From the NCBI GenBank assembly GCA_949292785.1, contig CASFBK010000008.1, forward strand, positions 1-64,000: 64,000 nt of DNA. Direction: 5' to 3'. This document shows, one piece after another, positions 44,431-53,396 of the stretch. Position numbers and translations under genes: made by a program. This DNA comes from an uncultured Eubacteriales bacterium (GTDB lineage Bacteria > Bacillota > Clostridia > Lachnospirales > Lachnospiraceae). The notes under the pieces are model-generated. The model saw nothing but the letters and a program-made list of their open reading frames with translations. It had not been told where the DNA came from and did not search any database. Within the stretch, counting starts at the first letter, position 1; each line of letters starts with the position of its first letter.

Positions 44431-45674
44431 ATTTTCTTTACTTTACGATAAATAATTATAAACTGAATCAAAATCTGAATCAACAAAGTTGCCGCCAATG
44501 CCCATACCACGCCGTCCATAGAATATTCCTTTACCAGGGTAAGGGCGCCTGCCAGCGCTGCCAGAATTCCAAGAATACCGATGATATACTGAGACTTAAT
44601 TTCCCGTATCAGTGTACAAACACTGAACATACTGGCATTAATGGCAATCAATATGGAAATAATAATGACCGGAATAAATAAATAGACATACGGCTCAATC
44701 GCAGTTCCAAATAACAACACCAGTCCCCAGTGCGCTAACAGCTTAGAGCCAATCAGTGCTGCAATGGTAATTGCCAGAATTAACAACGCAAACTTCTTCA
44801 ATCCTCCCAGAAAATTTTTCTTATTTCCATTGTTGAACTCTATGGTCAAAGGTGGAATCAGCGGCGCAAACAATGTAGTTGCCGCCAGCTGGATAACAAT
44901 GGTAGGAGAGGCTACAGAAGAATAGATTCCCATAATCTCTTCCCCGAAATACTGCTCCAGATATAACTTGGGTATGGTAAGAGACATGTTATTCAAAAAG
45001 GCTACCACCGCCAATGGAAAACAGGTAATTAACAGCGACTTTACCTGTGCTCGCATTACCTCATTCTCTTCTGCTTCCTTTCCCTGATAACGTTCTATCA
45101 TACGTCTGTCATACACAAGCACGACTGCTAAAGAAAACAGTGACATAGTAATAATGCTCACCAATAAACTCTGTGTAATCTGGAAGGTTCCTAAGAAGAA
45201 TGCCAACGAACCAATTCCACGCACCGTCAATGAAATTCCCGCATAGTCCATCCGCTCATTTTTCTGGTCAATCCCATAATAAACATCTGCCATTCCCTCT
45301 ACAACCTTAAATGCCATAAAGGTCATGATAATGACTGCTTTCTCGATGGAATACCCATAATACAATACTACCGCAAGACAAGCTATCACCGACAGAATAT
45401 TCGTATATACTCTGGAACGCAGATATTCCTTATCCGTGTACTGCCCCTTCATATCCGACACCTGGTAGCTTCTGACATTGAAAAGACCTATGATTGCCGG
45501 AGCTGCTGTTGCACTCATGGCAAGGGACAAAAGCCCCGCATCTCCAAATCCGGAAAGCCGCACAATGATTACGGACATCAGCCATTGACACACATAATAA
45601 ATCAGGGAACCTATTGTGTTGAACAACATATTCTGCTGTACCGTTCTTACTTTTTTCACACTTGTTTTACTCAT
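44427..45674 (-). CDS. MOP-superfamily polysaccharide flippase (Wzx/GacK-like), copy B
   Basis: 415 residues and about twelve hydrophobic helices with the RSYQVSDMKGQY stretch that parallels RTYQVTDANSTF in the other flippase of the locus. It lies between two GT2 genes, one base from the upstream stop, so it probably flips the lipid-linked product of those enzymes. Two flippases plus an ABC exporter imply at least two export routes. Confidence 0.82.
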   Translation of the reverse strand: MSKTSVKKVRTVQQNMLFNTIGSLIYYVCQWLMSVIIVRLSGFGDAGLLSLAMSATAAPAIIGLFNVRSYQVSDMKGQYTDKEYLRSRVYTNILSVIACLAVVLYYGYSIEKAVIIMTFMAFKVVEGMADVYYGIDQKNERMDYAGISLTVRGIGSLAFFLGTFQITQSLLVSIITMSLFSLAVVLVYDRRMIERYQGKEAEENEVMRAQVKSLLITCFPLAVVAFLNNMSLTIPKLYLEQYFGEEIMGIYSSVASPTIVIQLAATTLFAPLIPPLTIEFNNGNKKNFLGGLKKFALLILAITIAALIGSKLLAHWGLVLLFGTAIEPYVYLFIPVIIISILIAINASMFSVCTLIREIKSQYIIGILGILAALAGALTLVKEYSMDGVVWALAATLLIQILIQFIIIYRKVKKI

Positions 45675-45675
45675 C

Positions 45676-46587
45676 TTATAATTGTCCTATCAAAAAAATA
45701 AATCTTATAAAAATCTCATCTATCACATTTTGCCGAAAATAACGTGGATAAAACGTCTTCTTCAACGCCAGCAGCGGATGAAAGCCATCCTTTGTAAACA
45801 TGGCAATGGCTTTTTGGTCTTCCCCGGACAGCTTATCCCGGTAAAGCTCTTCGTATTCCTTAATCTGCTCATGAATGTGATGGAAATAGTGATTCAAAAA
45901 GAAACGCTTAAATCTCCAAATCTGAAACTTAATAAAGCTGTCGCCGCCATCACTGACATTATTGTTATGTCTGCGGTACTTTACCGTAGGACGCTCATCA
46001 TAGATTACCTGTCCCATTCCGGCACAAATCATATACATCCACCAGTCATGACCCGTGCACTTCTTTGGTATATCCGCTGCCACAATATCTCTTGCGGTCT
46101 TATTAAATACGCTGTTAAATCCAAGGGAAACACAGTCTACCAAAGAATTACGAAATCCAATCTTAGGAGTCTTTCCATCCCGATGTGCCATGAAGTTCAA
46201 ATCTCCGTCATAGAAGTCATAATTAGAAAAGTATAACACCGGCTTATCCGTATCCGTCTTTTCTAACCGCTCCATTGCCATCTCTATCTTATTTTCAAAC
46301 CACACATCATCCTGATCAGAAAATGCATAATAATCTGCCTCACCGCAATTTTCTACCAACCACAGAAAGCTCTTAACAAAGCCAACATTTTGCCCCTTTT
46401 CCAGGTGAATCTGTTTTTTTTCTACATATGGTTCTAACACTTTTAATGTGTCATCCTTAGAGCCATCATCTCTCACATACACCTCTATCTCAGGATAAGT
46501 CTGCGCCAATATGCTATCAATCTGCTGTGCAATATATTTTTCACCATTATAAGCAGACAGTAATACTTTTACCTTTGCCTGACTCAT
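45676..46587 (-). CDS. Family 2 glycosyltransferase, rhamnosyltransferase-like (B)
   Basis: 303 residues, soluble. VKVLLSAYNGEKYIAQQIDSI, VYVRDDGSKDDT and FSDQDDVWFENKI are the GT2 motifs; CTGHDWWMYMICAGMG is a typical acceptor-side stretch of rhamnosyltransferases. AAGGAGG is ideally spaced from the ATG. Likely one of the enzymes building the rhamnose chain or side branch; linkage cannot be predicted. Confidence 0.88.
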   Translation of the reverse strand: MSQAKVKVLLSAYNGEKYIAQQIDSILAQTYPEIEVYVRDDGSKDDTLKVLEPYVEKKQIHLEKGQNVGFVKSFLWLVENCGEADYYAFSDQDDVWFENKIEMAMERLEKTDTDKPVLYFSNYDFYDGDLNFMAHRDGKTPKIGFRNSLVDCVSLGFNSVFNKTARDIVAADIPKKCTGHDWWMYMICAGMGQVIYDERPTVKYRRHNNNVSDGGDSFIKFQIWRFKRFFLNHYFHHIHEQIKEYEELYRDKLSGEDQKAIAMFTKDGFHPLLALKKTFYPRYFRQNVIDEIFIRFIFLIGQL

Positions 46588-46606
46588 TTCTGCCTCCTTA
46601 CTTCGT

Positions 46607-48400
46607 TTACTGATTTAAGGACTCCAAATCCAGTTTTGCTACAAACCCCTCTTCGTTCTCGTAAATCTTTTCCAGGGAATCCCAGTATCCCATGTTATCA
46701 TGATAAATCAGACTAAAATCATCCGTCAGAACCACAACGTAATTTGCGCCGCACTCCCGCAGTTTTTGATAATATGCCGTATGGTCTGCACTCAAAAAGT
46801 CCCAGCCATCCAGTCTTTGATTCGTAATTGCCTGGAACCAGATATCATCCTGCCACCAGCTCGCAATCGCTACTACTTCTTCGCCCTGCTCTAACAGATT
46901 CTCATAAACATAGTGATACAGCTCCATCTTATAGAATGGATATCCGCCTTTTGTAAACAACCCATAGTTAAAGCTATAAATATCATTGTACTCGTTTGCT
47001 TTCGGTCTAGGGTCATACAAATCGTTTATTTCACGGATTTTATTTTCTACACCTATAAAGAATGATATAAATACGCAAAGCCAGACCACATAGCCGGAAA
47101 TAACAATTCCCTTGGCTTTTTCTGCCACTCTAAGCGCGCCCAGAAAACATAAGTACATCAATGGTACCCAGAACATATATGGCAGCTTATAGTAATAGTA
47201 CGAGGATACTTTTCCCATCATTCCACCGGCAAACATAACCAGCATAAACAACAGACTGTATGGGAACAAAAATAATGCCATTTTATTTTTTCTTTCTTTT
47301 ATCTGGTTGAAAAATTCATATAAAGCAAAGGGCAGAAACGGCAGGAAATTAGAATATAATTCCCGGTAAATATCTCCCTCCGTTGCTATCTGATTCTCAA
47401 CGGTAACTCCTCCGGTAAAGATTCCAAAATAAGTATAGTAGCTTCCTATCACACAGGGAATCAGAAAAATACCAAGACATGTCAAAACCGTCTCTTTTGA
47501 TATTAATTTTTTCTTGCCGTATTGCTTTACGAACACGCAGCTGATAATAGCAAAAAATACAACCGGCATAAAAAGAACATAACATTCAAAAATTGCCAGA
47601 CATCCTAGTGAGAGCAAAACGATAGAAAACACATAATTCAATTCTTCTGCAAGAAAGATTCTTGTCAATTCTATCAGCATAATCACTAAGGTAACGCCCA
47701 TTCCAAGATAAACGAAGCCATAAAGTATACTATTCAAAGGATATGCAGATACATAAATAAGGGTGATGATTACACCGGCAATTTTGGCAAATCTCTTTGT
47801 CATATATCTTCGGATAAGACCAAAGAACATTAAGCCTGCCAGACCATAATTCAAAATATCACTTATTACAAAAGGCTGGAACATAAAATCCAGTCTGCGT
47901 ACCGGAAGAAAAATTTCCAAAAAGAGTCCATTAAACAATGCGGAATAAAACATATTATTTACGCACTGGTTTCGGATTACATCAACTGCCGCCTTCAAAT
48001 GTGCTGCCGGGTCGATTGTTCCGTAGTTAATCCAGAAATTTCTTCCTGCATAATGACCTACACACAAATATAGCATCAAGGCTGCAAGCAGCACACAGAA
48101 TATAATATCTACTTTTTCCAGACAATATTTCTGTATCTTTTTCGTTTTCATTATCTGAAAACCGAACCATAATGCCGGAAACAAATCAATTATTCCTATG
48201 GAAACAATATTAATTGGCACCCCTACTACATTTAAAATCGCAGCACAGAAGGTCTGATAACAGGTTGTCAACAGTATGGTAAGTCCCATCCAGGTAATGG
48301 CATATGACTTGGTCTCGGTCTTTCGATAGAAGAAAAAACTTCCTGCCAATGCCGCCCACGCGAAACAATAAAATATCGAAGCAACAAATGAACCGCTCAA
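46607..48400 (-). CDS. Polytopic membrane protein, probable GT-C glycosyltransferase, TTG start
   Basis: 597 residues with about twelve hydrophobic helices and a soluble outer tail of about 130 residues. The loop near 135 has the acidic-His motif GTIDPAAHLKAAVD, comparable to the D(E)xxAH motif of DUF2142 GT-C proteins. The start is TTG, supported by AAGGAGG eight bases upstream and no better ATG nearby. Function inferred from topology and neighbours only. Confidence 0.62.
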   Translation of the reverse strand: MSGSFVASIFYCFAWAALAGSFFFYRKTETKSYAITWMGLTILLTTCYQTFCAAILNVVGVPINIVSIGIIDLFPALWFGFQIMKTKKIQKYCLEKVDIIFCVLLAALMLYLCVGHYAGRNFWINYGTIDPAAHLKAAVDVIRNQCVNNMFYSALFNGLFLEIFLPVRRLDFMFQPFVISDILNYGLAGLMFFGLIRRYMTKRFAKIAGVIITLIYVSAYPLNSILYGFVYLGMGVTLVIMLIELTRIFLAEELNYVFSIVLLSLGCLAIFECYVLFMPVVFFAIISCVFVKQYGKKKLISKETVLTCLGIFLIPCVIGSYYTYFGIFTGGVTVENQIATEGDIYRELYSNFLPFLPFALYEFFNQIKERKNKMALFLFPYSLLFMLVMFAGGMMGKVSSYYYYKLPYMFWVPLMYLCFLGALRVAEKAKGIVISGYVVWLCVFISFFIGVENKIREINDLYDPRPKANEYNDIYSFNYGLFTKGGYPFYKMELYHYVYENLLEQGEEVVAIASWWQDDIWFQAITNQRLDGWDFLSADHTAYYQKLRECGANYVVVLTDDFSLIYHDNMGYWDSLEKIYENEEGFVAKLDLESLNQ

Positions 48401-48436
48401 ATTATAATCCTCCTTTTATCCCACTCTGGTAATTTA

Positions 48437-50233
48437 CTAAAATGCACGAATACACAAATCCCATACACCATTCAATAACACAAAAGCTGAAATTCCAAGT
48501 ATTATTCCCCGATACCAATCTTTACGCATCCGATTCTCGACCGGTATACTTCCAATCACATACAGTACCGGAAACATAATCTGAAGCATATAGCGGTATT
48601 GACATCCCAATATGGTGTCCGCTTTATATGGTGTATAAGCAATATACATGGCTGTGGCAGCAAGACAAATTGCTCCAAATGACATTACCAGCGTGGCAAT
48701 TTTAGGCTGCCACTTCACTCGACAATCCACTTCTGAACGGTCTGTAAATGCCACAACAAACAACAGCACTTCGATTACCAGTGCATAATCTGCGGTACCA
48801 AAATAATGCAAATAGGTCAAATAAGTTCTTCCTGCTTCCAGAGAGGCATATTCCCCTAAAAACGAAAATAGCACCCCAAGATATCGAAATGGATTCTGTA
48901 AAATATAAGCGGTCTGCGCGGCAGCGTTTACTTCGCTTCCGCCTCTTGTATCTTCTACGGCGCCGCCACTTGACATAATAAACGGTACTGCAAAGGTAGC
49001 AAGCAATAAAAGTGTTGCTCCCAGCATTACAAGCCGGAATCTTCTACATTGTTTTTCGCTCTGGAATTTTTCCTTTGGCATAAAGAAACAAATCAACACC
49101 AACGGGACATAAACTGCCTTGGGCGCAACGCCAAGCACAAAGGCTCCCAGCATTACAACCATGTCCCATATTTTCAACTTTTTGCCGGTATCCTGAATTT
49201 CTCCGATGAACCAGCTAAATCCCAGCATAATGAACCCTATCATCCATGGGTCTCGCGCATAAGAAGCAGCCATCAAAATACATGGCGGCAGTAAGCTTAC
49301 CACTGCGGCAATCATCTTTCCGGATTTTAATTTCCGGATAGACCAATAGACCAATACTGCATAGACCAGCAAATTACACCATTTTCCCAGAACAAAGGTC
49401 ATGTGGTACGGAAGATGCAAAGCACGTCCCACTGCAAGTCCTACCGCAGCAGGAATATATACCCAGTTCTGTATGGTAGGCCTAATTCTTGCATCCTGTC
49501 CCCAAATCCCTGTTGCCTGGTCTGCATTTAATTGCTGCACCCATTCCTGATGCGCCTCTTTTTCATATATATTGTGTTCTAATGCGGTATCTACAAACCC
49601 GTTGAGAATATCTGCATCTGCCGTAGTCATTCTGCCATCCAGAATATGCGACATCATCAATGAATTATGAAAATGCGCCTCATCATCCCATGAAATCCCG
49701 CAGGATACCGGTAATGTGGTAACATAAACCGTTCCTATCGAAAGAATAACAAGAAGAACAATCACTTCTATCTTTTCTATCAGCAGTTGTCTGTAACAAA
49801 CAAAAAGACTTATCAAAAATACAATCGTTGCTGCCCATATCCATTTTCTGGCATTCCATTCCGCTGTCAGACTGTCTTCCGATGCCCATGTCAGAATACG
49901 TTCGATCAACAATCCAAGTCCACAATCTGCCAGAAGTACCAAAATCGACTTTTTCCAATGCCATTGTCTTTGTTTCAGACCGCAGCACCATTCTATTATC
50001 CTGCGTTCTATTTCTGCAATCCATCGATTCACGATTGGTATCATTCCAAGAACTGCAATCATCAGATGCGGTATCAGGCAGACTAGTAATATTTTCCACA
50101 TCCGCGGATATGGTCCGACCCATGCTCCAAACGCAACCAATTCTGCCAGCAAACAACAAAACCATATCGGCAGCAGAACGATTACCTTCTGCCATATTCC
50201 CTTTTTGCTTTCCTTTTCTTCCACGCTGCTCAA
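48437..50233 (-). CDS. DUF2142-type membrane glycosyltransferase, TTG start
   Basis: 598 residues and about fourteen hydrophobic helices. The motif GISWDDEAHFHNSLM after the fourth helix or so is the DUF2142 signature, and SYARDPWMIGF and LGCQYRYMLQIMFP are further family-like stretches. Members act in cell-surface glycan decoration, presumably as GT-C enzymes. The start codon is TTG with GGGAGGA about seven bases upstream; it is the second TTG start in a row. Confidence 0.75.
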   Translation of the reverse strand: MSSVEEKESKKGIWQKVIVLLPIWFCCLLAELVAFGAWVGPYPRMWKILLVCLIPHLMIAVLGMIPIVNRWIAEIERRIIEWCCGLKQRQWHWKKSILVLLADCGLGLLIERILTWASEDSLTAEWNARKWIWAATIVFLISLFVCYRQLLIEKIEVIVLLVILSIGTVYVTTLPVSCGISWDDEAHFHNSLMMSHILDGRMTTADADILNGFVDTALEHNIYEKEAHQEWVQQLNADQATGIWGQDARIRPTIQNWVYIPAAVGLAVGRALHLPYHMTFVLGKWCNLLVYAVLVYWSIRKLKSGKMIAAVVSLLPPCILMAASYARDPWMIGFIMLGFSWFIGEIQDTGKKLKIWDMVVMLGAFVLGVAPKAVYVPLVLICFFMPKEKFQSEKQCRRFRLVMLGATLLLLATFAVPFIMSSGGAVEDTRGGSEVNAAAQTAYILQNPFRYLGVLFSFLGEYASLEAGRTYLTYLHYFGTADYALVIEVLLFVVAFTDRSEVDCRVKWQPKIATLVMSFGAICLAATAMYIAYTPYKADTILGCQYRYMLQIMFPVLYVIGSIPVENRMRKDWYRGIILGISAFVLLNGVWDLCIRAF

Positions 50234-50257
50234 CCGTTGTTCCTCCCTATTGTAAAT

Positions 50258-51190
50258 TTATTTCCTGCTTCTTTCATCTCTAATCCGCTGCAGCTGCATC
50301 TCAAAGTCCTGACGGTTCTTCTGACAGCTTGTCTGCAAAATCATTCCGGCAAAAAATGACTGAATCGCAGCTAACATTACGAACAATGATACAAATAATG
50401 TAGGGAAGTTTCCAACCATTCCAGTATCGGAATAAGCTATTAATACAGGTATAAAAAGCAATACAGAAATAATTGCCAGTATTAACGCAATTCCACCGAA
50501 GAATCCCATGGGCTTGTAATTGCGATATAGCTTGAAAATGGTTCTTATTACCTTAAACCCATCGGAGAAGGTATTCAGCTTTGATTCGCTTCCCTCTGGT
50601 CTGTCTCTGTATTCAATAATCACATTTTCCACGAACATATTTTTATCTGCCGCATGAATACTCATTTCCGTCTCAATTTCAAATCCCTTTGACAATACAG
50701 GGAAAGACTTTACAAACTGATAACTGAACGCCCGATATCCCGTCATAATATCCTTGATATCCGTACCAAACAGCAGATTGATACTCTTTCTTACAATAGA
50801 GTTTCCAAAATTGTGGAACGGTCTCTTATTTTCGGTAAAATAAGTAGAGGATAAACGGTCCCCGACTACCATATCCGCATTTCGTTCAAATACCTTTTTT
50901 ATCATCTCAGGGGCAAATTCTGCGGGATAAGTATCATCCCCATCTGCCATAATATAACATTCTGCATCAATATCCCGAAACATTCTTCGTATTACATTTC
51001 CTTTTCCCTGCTGAAACTCATATCGCACCACAGCTCCTGCCTTACGTGCAATCTCATCTGTCCCATCGGAAGAATTGTTATCATATACATAAATAACTGC
51101 TTCTGGTAATACCCGTTTAAAATCAGTTACTACCTTTTCAATTGTCTTACTTTCATTATAACAAGGAATCAATACTGCTATCTTGTCCAT
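50258..51190 (-). CDS. GT2 polyprenyl-phosphate sugar synthase, copy C, first gene of the locus
   Basis: 310 residues. GT2 domain with VLIPCYNESKTIEKVV, VYDNNSSDGT and donor motif MADGDDTYP, then FGTDIKDIMTGYRAFS and two membrane helices near 230-252 and 265-288. This group makes undecaprenyl-phosphate sugars; the DGDDTYP and MTGYR motifs separate it from copies A and B. AGGAG precedes the ATG and a consensus-like promoter lies 50 bases upstream, so it opens the polysaccharide locus. Its product could feed the two GT-C proteins encoded directly after it. Confidence 0.88.
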   Translation of the reverse strand: MDKIAVLIPCYNESKTIEKVVTDFKRVLPEAVIYVYDNNSSDGTDEIARKAGAVVRYEFQQGKGNVIRRMFRDIDAECYIMADGDDTYPAEFAPEMIKKVFERNADMVVGDRLSSTYFTENKRPFHNFGNSIVRKSINLLFGTDIKDIMTGYRAFSYQFVKSFPVLSKGFEIETEMSIHAADKNMFVENVIIEYRDRPEGSESKLNTFSDGFKVIRTIFKLYRNYKPMGFFGGIALILAIISVLLFIPVLIAYSDTGMVGNFPTLFVSLFVMLAAIQSFFAGMILQTSCQKNRQDFEMQLQRIRDERSRK

Positions 51191-51238
51191 CCTTCTTCTC
51201 CTTCATTCGAATTGTCTCTGTTCAAATACATACGGCTT

Positions 51239-51267
51239 ATTCTAACATTTTTTTACTTTTTATTCAA
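51239..51267 (-). promoter_or_regulatory. Promoter of the polysaccharide locus
   Basis: TTGAAT, a 17-base A-rich spacer and TAGAAT on the minus strand, about 50 bases upstream of the first GT2 gene. It is back to back with the plus-strand promoter some 60 bases away. Confidence 0.68.
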
Positions 51268-51327
51268 GATAGACTAACAGGAACACAGAAAACCTTTTTT
51301 GATTATTAAGATTTTATGTATTTTTTA

Positions 51328-51356
51328 TTGATTTTTTCTTATCATGGTATTATAAT
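51328..51356 (+). promoter_or_regulatory. Promoter of the plus-strand phosphoglycerol transferase operon
   Basis: TTGATT, exactly 17 bases and TATAAT, about 50 bases upstream of the ATG at 51407. The leader is T-rich and contains AGGAGG before the start codon. Confidence 0.75.
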
Positions 51357-51406
51357 TACAAATATTTTACATTCTTTTTACATTTTTTATTAGGAGGTCA
51401 TTCACT

Positions 51407-51760
51407 ATGGAATGGATTTTTATGCTCTGCCCCGGAATAATTTCTACCTGTCTGACAGAAAAAATAAAAAAAGAGCAATTTTCCCCCCTTAGCTTTTTCA
51501 AACACTTTGCTATTTTCACTTTTTTTATTAATTTTATCTGTGTTCTTATCTACAATTATTTTATTCAAACAGAAACTTCCATCGTTGACAATTTTATTTT
51601 CAATGAGTTTTTGATTCATTACTCTGTTCTTGCCCTGATACTTGCCTTTGTTCTTCCGGTACTATATATCGTATTCTGTCCCTGGTTTTCCTTAACACTT
51701 ACCCGCAACACGAAAACCAGCGAAAAAAACAGTGAATTGTCTGAACATACACAAGATTAG
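51407..51760 (+). CDS. Small membrane protein of unknown function
   Basis: 117 residues with AGGAGG seven to eight bases before the ATG. Two or three hydrophobic stretches (about 30-50 and 68-95) and a charged Lys/Ser/Glu-rich C-terminal tail predicted in the cytoplasm. No family recognised. It is cotranscribed with, and 16 bases from, the phosphoglycerol transferase, and may assist it as a small partner (inference). Confidence 0.75.
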   Translation: MEWIFMLCPGIISTCLTEKIKKEQFSPLSFFKHFAIFTFFINFICVLIYNYFIQTETSIVDNFIFNEFLIHYSVLALILAFVLPVLYIVFCPWFSLTLTRNTKTSEKNSELSEHTQD

Positions 51761-51776
51761 AAAGGGTTATCTAACC

Positions 51777-53294
51777 ATGAAAAAGAAGAATATTCCCGGC
51801 ATACTTTTTTTATTGCTGGCAAACCTATTATGGATTTTGACTTTCTGGTTCACGAGACAATTTCCTGATATGGACTTTAGTTCTATCATGTTCTATATCA
51901 AGGTTCCTCTGGACGGAAGCAATGTGAGTGCATTTCATGATATTATTCTGACCTGCATCATACTTACTCCTTTATTGACCATTCTGGCTTACTGCACAAC
52001 CAGAATGTTAGACGAGGAACACAGTCTGGAATTGAGCATCCGAAAAATAAGATTACGTCTGCCGCTCAACCTCTGGCGTCGTTATTTTTCTGTCATCAGC
52101 GGCATTTTCCTTATTATTACAACCATTATAAGCTCCTGCCGTGTCGGCTTGACTAGTTATCTAAGCAACAACCTGCACCGTTCCTCCATTTATGAGGAAT
52201 ACTATGTTGACCCTGCCACAGCTTCCATTACGTTTCCGGAGACAAAACGCAATTTAATCTATATTTTTATGGAGTCTATGGAAAATACATACGCTCCCGA
52301 GGAGTATGGCGGTCTGGAGTATGGGAACTTTATCTCAGAAATGTGCGACTTACAATTTGAAAATACCAGCTTTTCTACGGAGGATTCCGTTTTAAATGGC
52401 GCGCTTTCCACCTCGGGTACTACCTGGACCATTGGTGGTATGATTGCCCAGACCTCCGGGATTCCTCTTACGCTTCCGGTATACGGAAATACCATGGAAA
52501 GCAGCAGTTCACCTTTTCTTCCCGGTGCCTGCTCTATCGGAGAGCTTTTAGAAAAACAAGGCTATCAACAGGAGCTTCTTCTGGGTTCTGATGCCGTTTT
52601 CGGTGGGCGAAGGCTCTTTTTTTCACAACACGGCAATTATACGCTGAAGGATTATAATTACGCTATCGAGACAGGGGCACTTCCTTCTGACTACTATACC
52701 TGGTGGGGATATGAAGATGAAAAGCTTTACGAGTTTGCCAAAAAGGAACTGAACACGCTCTCTTCCTCAGACCAGCCCTTTAACCTTACCATGCTCACTG
52801 TAGATACTCACTTTTTTGATGGATACTACTGTGACATTTGCGAGCCGGACTTTGGTGATGACCAGTATGCCAATGTAATTGCCTGTGCTTCTAAACAGGT
52901 TACAGCGTTCGTTCATTGGGTACAGGAACAGCCCTTTTATGAGAATACTACGATTATCATTTGCGGGGACCATCCTACTATGGACACAGAATATTTAAAC
53001 AATACCTGTGTAGGAGACCTCTCTTGCTACCAACGTTCCACTTACACTGTTGTTATCAATCCTGCCATTGAGTACACATTGAACTATACCAGAACCTTCA
53101 CTACGATGGACTTGTATCCCACCACACTGGCAAGCCTTGGCTGCCAGATTGAAGGAGAACGTCTTGGACTTGGAACCAATTTATTCTCTGATACACCTAC
53201 GTTAGTTGAAGAGATGGGACTCGAGGCATTGAACTCAGAGCTGGAAAAAGTGTCCAATTACTATAATAAAAATCTGCTTTATCCGCATAAATAG
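51777..53294 (+). CDS. Phosphoglycerol transferase of the LTA synthase/OpgB family
   Basis: 505 residues from MKKKNIPG (AAAGGG upstream); a longer frame overlaps the previous gene. Three N-terminal membrane helices, fewer than the five of LtaS, precede an alkaline-phosphatase-fold outer domain. Metal and nucleophile motifs are YIFMESMENTY, STSGT215-T216-WTIGG (Thr nucleophile in the form TTWT, closer to OpgB than LtaS), TVDTHFFDGYY and IICGDHPTMD. Such enzymes move sn-glycerol-1-phosphate from phosphatidylglycerol to glycans or lipoteichoic acid; streptococcal GacH does so on a rhamnose polysaccharide. Divergent placement beside a rhamnan locus suggests the same here (inference). Confidence 0.87.
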   Translation: MKKKNIPGILFLLLANLLWILTFWFTRQFPDMDFSSIMFYIKVPLDGSNVSAFHDIILTCIILTPLLTILAYCTTRMLDEEHSLELSIRKIRLRLPLNLWRRYFSVISGIFLIITTIISSCRVGLTSYLSNNLHRSSIYEEYYVDPATASITFPETKRNLIYIFMESMENTYAPEEYGGLEYGNFISEMCDLQFENTSFSTEDSVLNGALSTSGTTWTIGGMIAQTSGIPLTLPVYGNTMESSSSPFLPGACSIGELLEKQGYQQELLLGSDAVFGGRRLFFSQHGNYTLKDYNYAIETGALPSDYYTWWGYEDEKLYEFAKKELNTLSSSDQPFNLTMLTVDTHFFDGYYCDICEPDFGDDQYANVIACASKQVTAFVHWVQEQPFYENTTIIICGDHPTMDTEYLNNTCVGDLSCYQRSTYTVVINPAIEYTLNYTRTFTTMDLYPTTLASLGCQIEGERLGLGTNLFSDTPTLVEEMGLEALNSELEKVSNYYNKNLLYPHK

Positions 53295-53340
53295 CATAAC
53301 ATCCCGGTATTCTTACCAGCTTTTTCTAATACATAAGGAA

Positions 53341-53392
53341 AGAAAGAAACCGATATTTTTCTTAATAAATATCGGCTTCTCTCTTTCTCTTT
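53341..53392. terminator. Bidirectional terminator between convergent genes
   Basis: A 9-bp perfect stem (CCGATATTT / AAATATCGG) with an eight-base loop is flanked by GAAAGAAA on one side and TTCTCTCTTTCTC on the other, extending the pairing. It lies between the stop codons of the converging phosphoglycerol transferase and GT2 genes and can serve both. Confidence 0.8.
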
Positions 53393-53396
53393 TCTT

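Noticed and set aside
49683-50195. 170-codon minus-strand frame inside the DUF2142 gene
   Set aside because: It is a shifted frame of a gene with clear membrane topology and a strong ribosome site; composition is not protein-like.
51398-51619. 73-codon minus-strand frame opposite the small membrane protein
   Set aside because: The plus-strand frame has a promoter and AGGAGG site; this one has neither.
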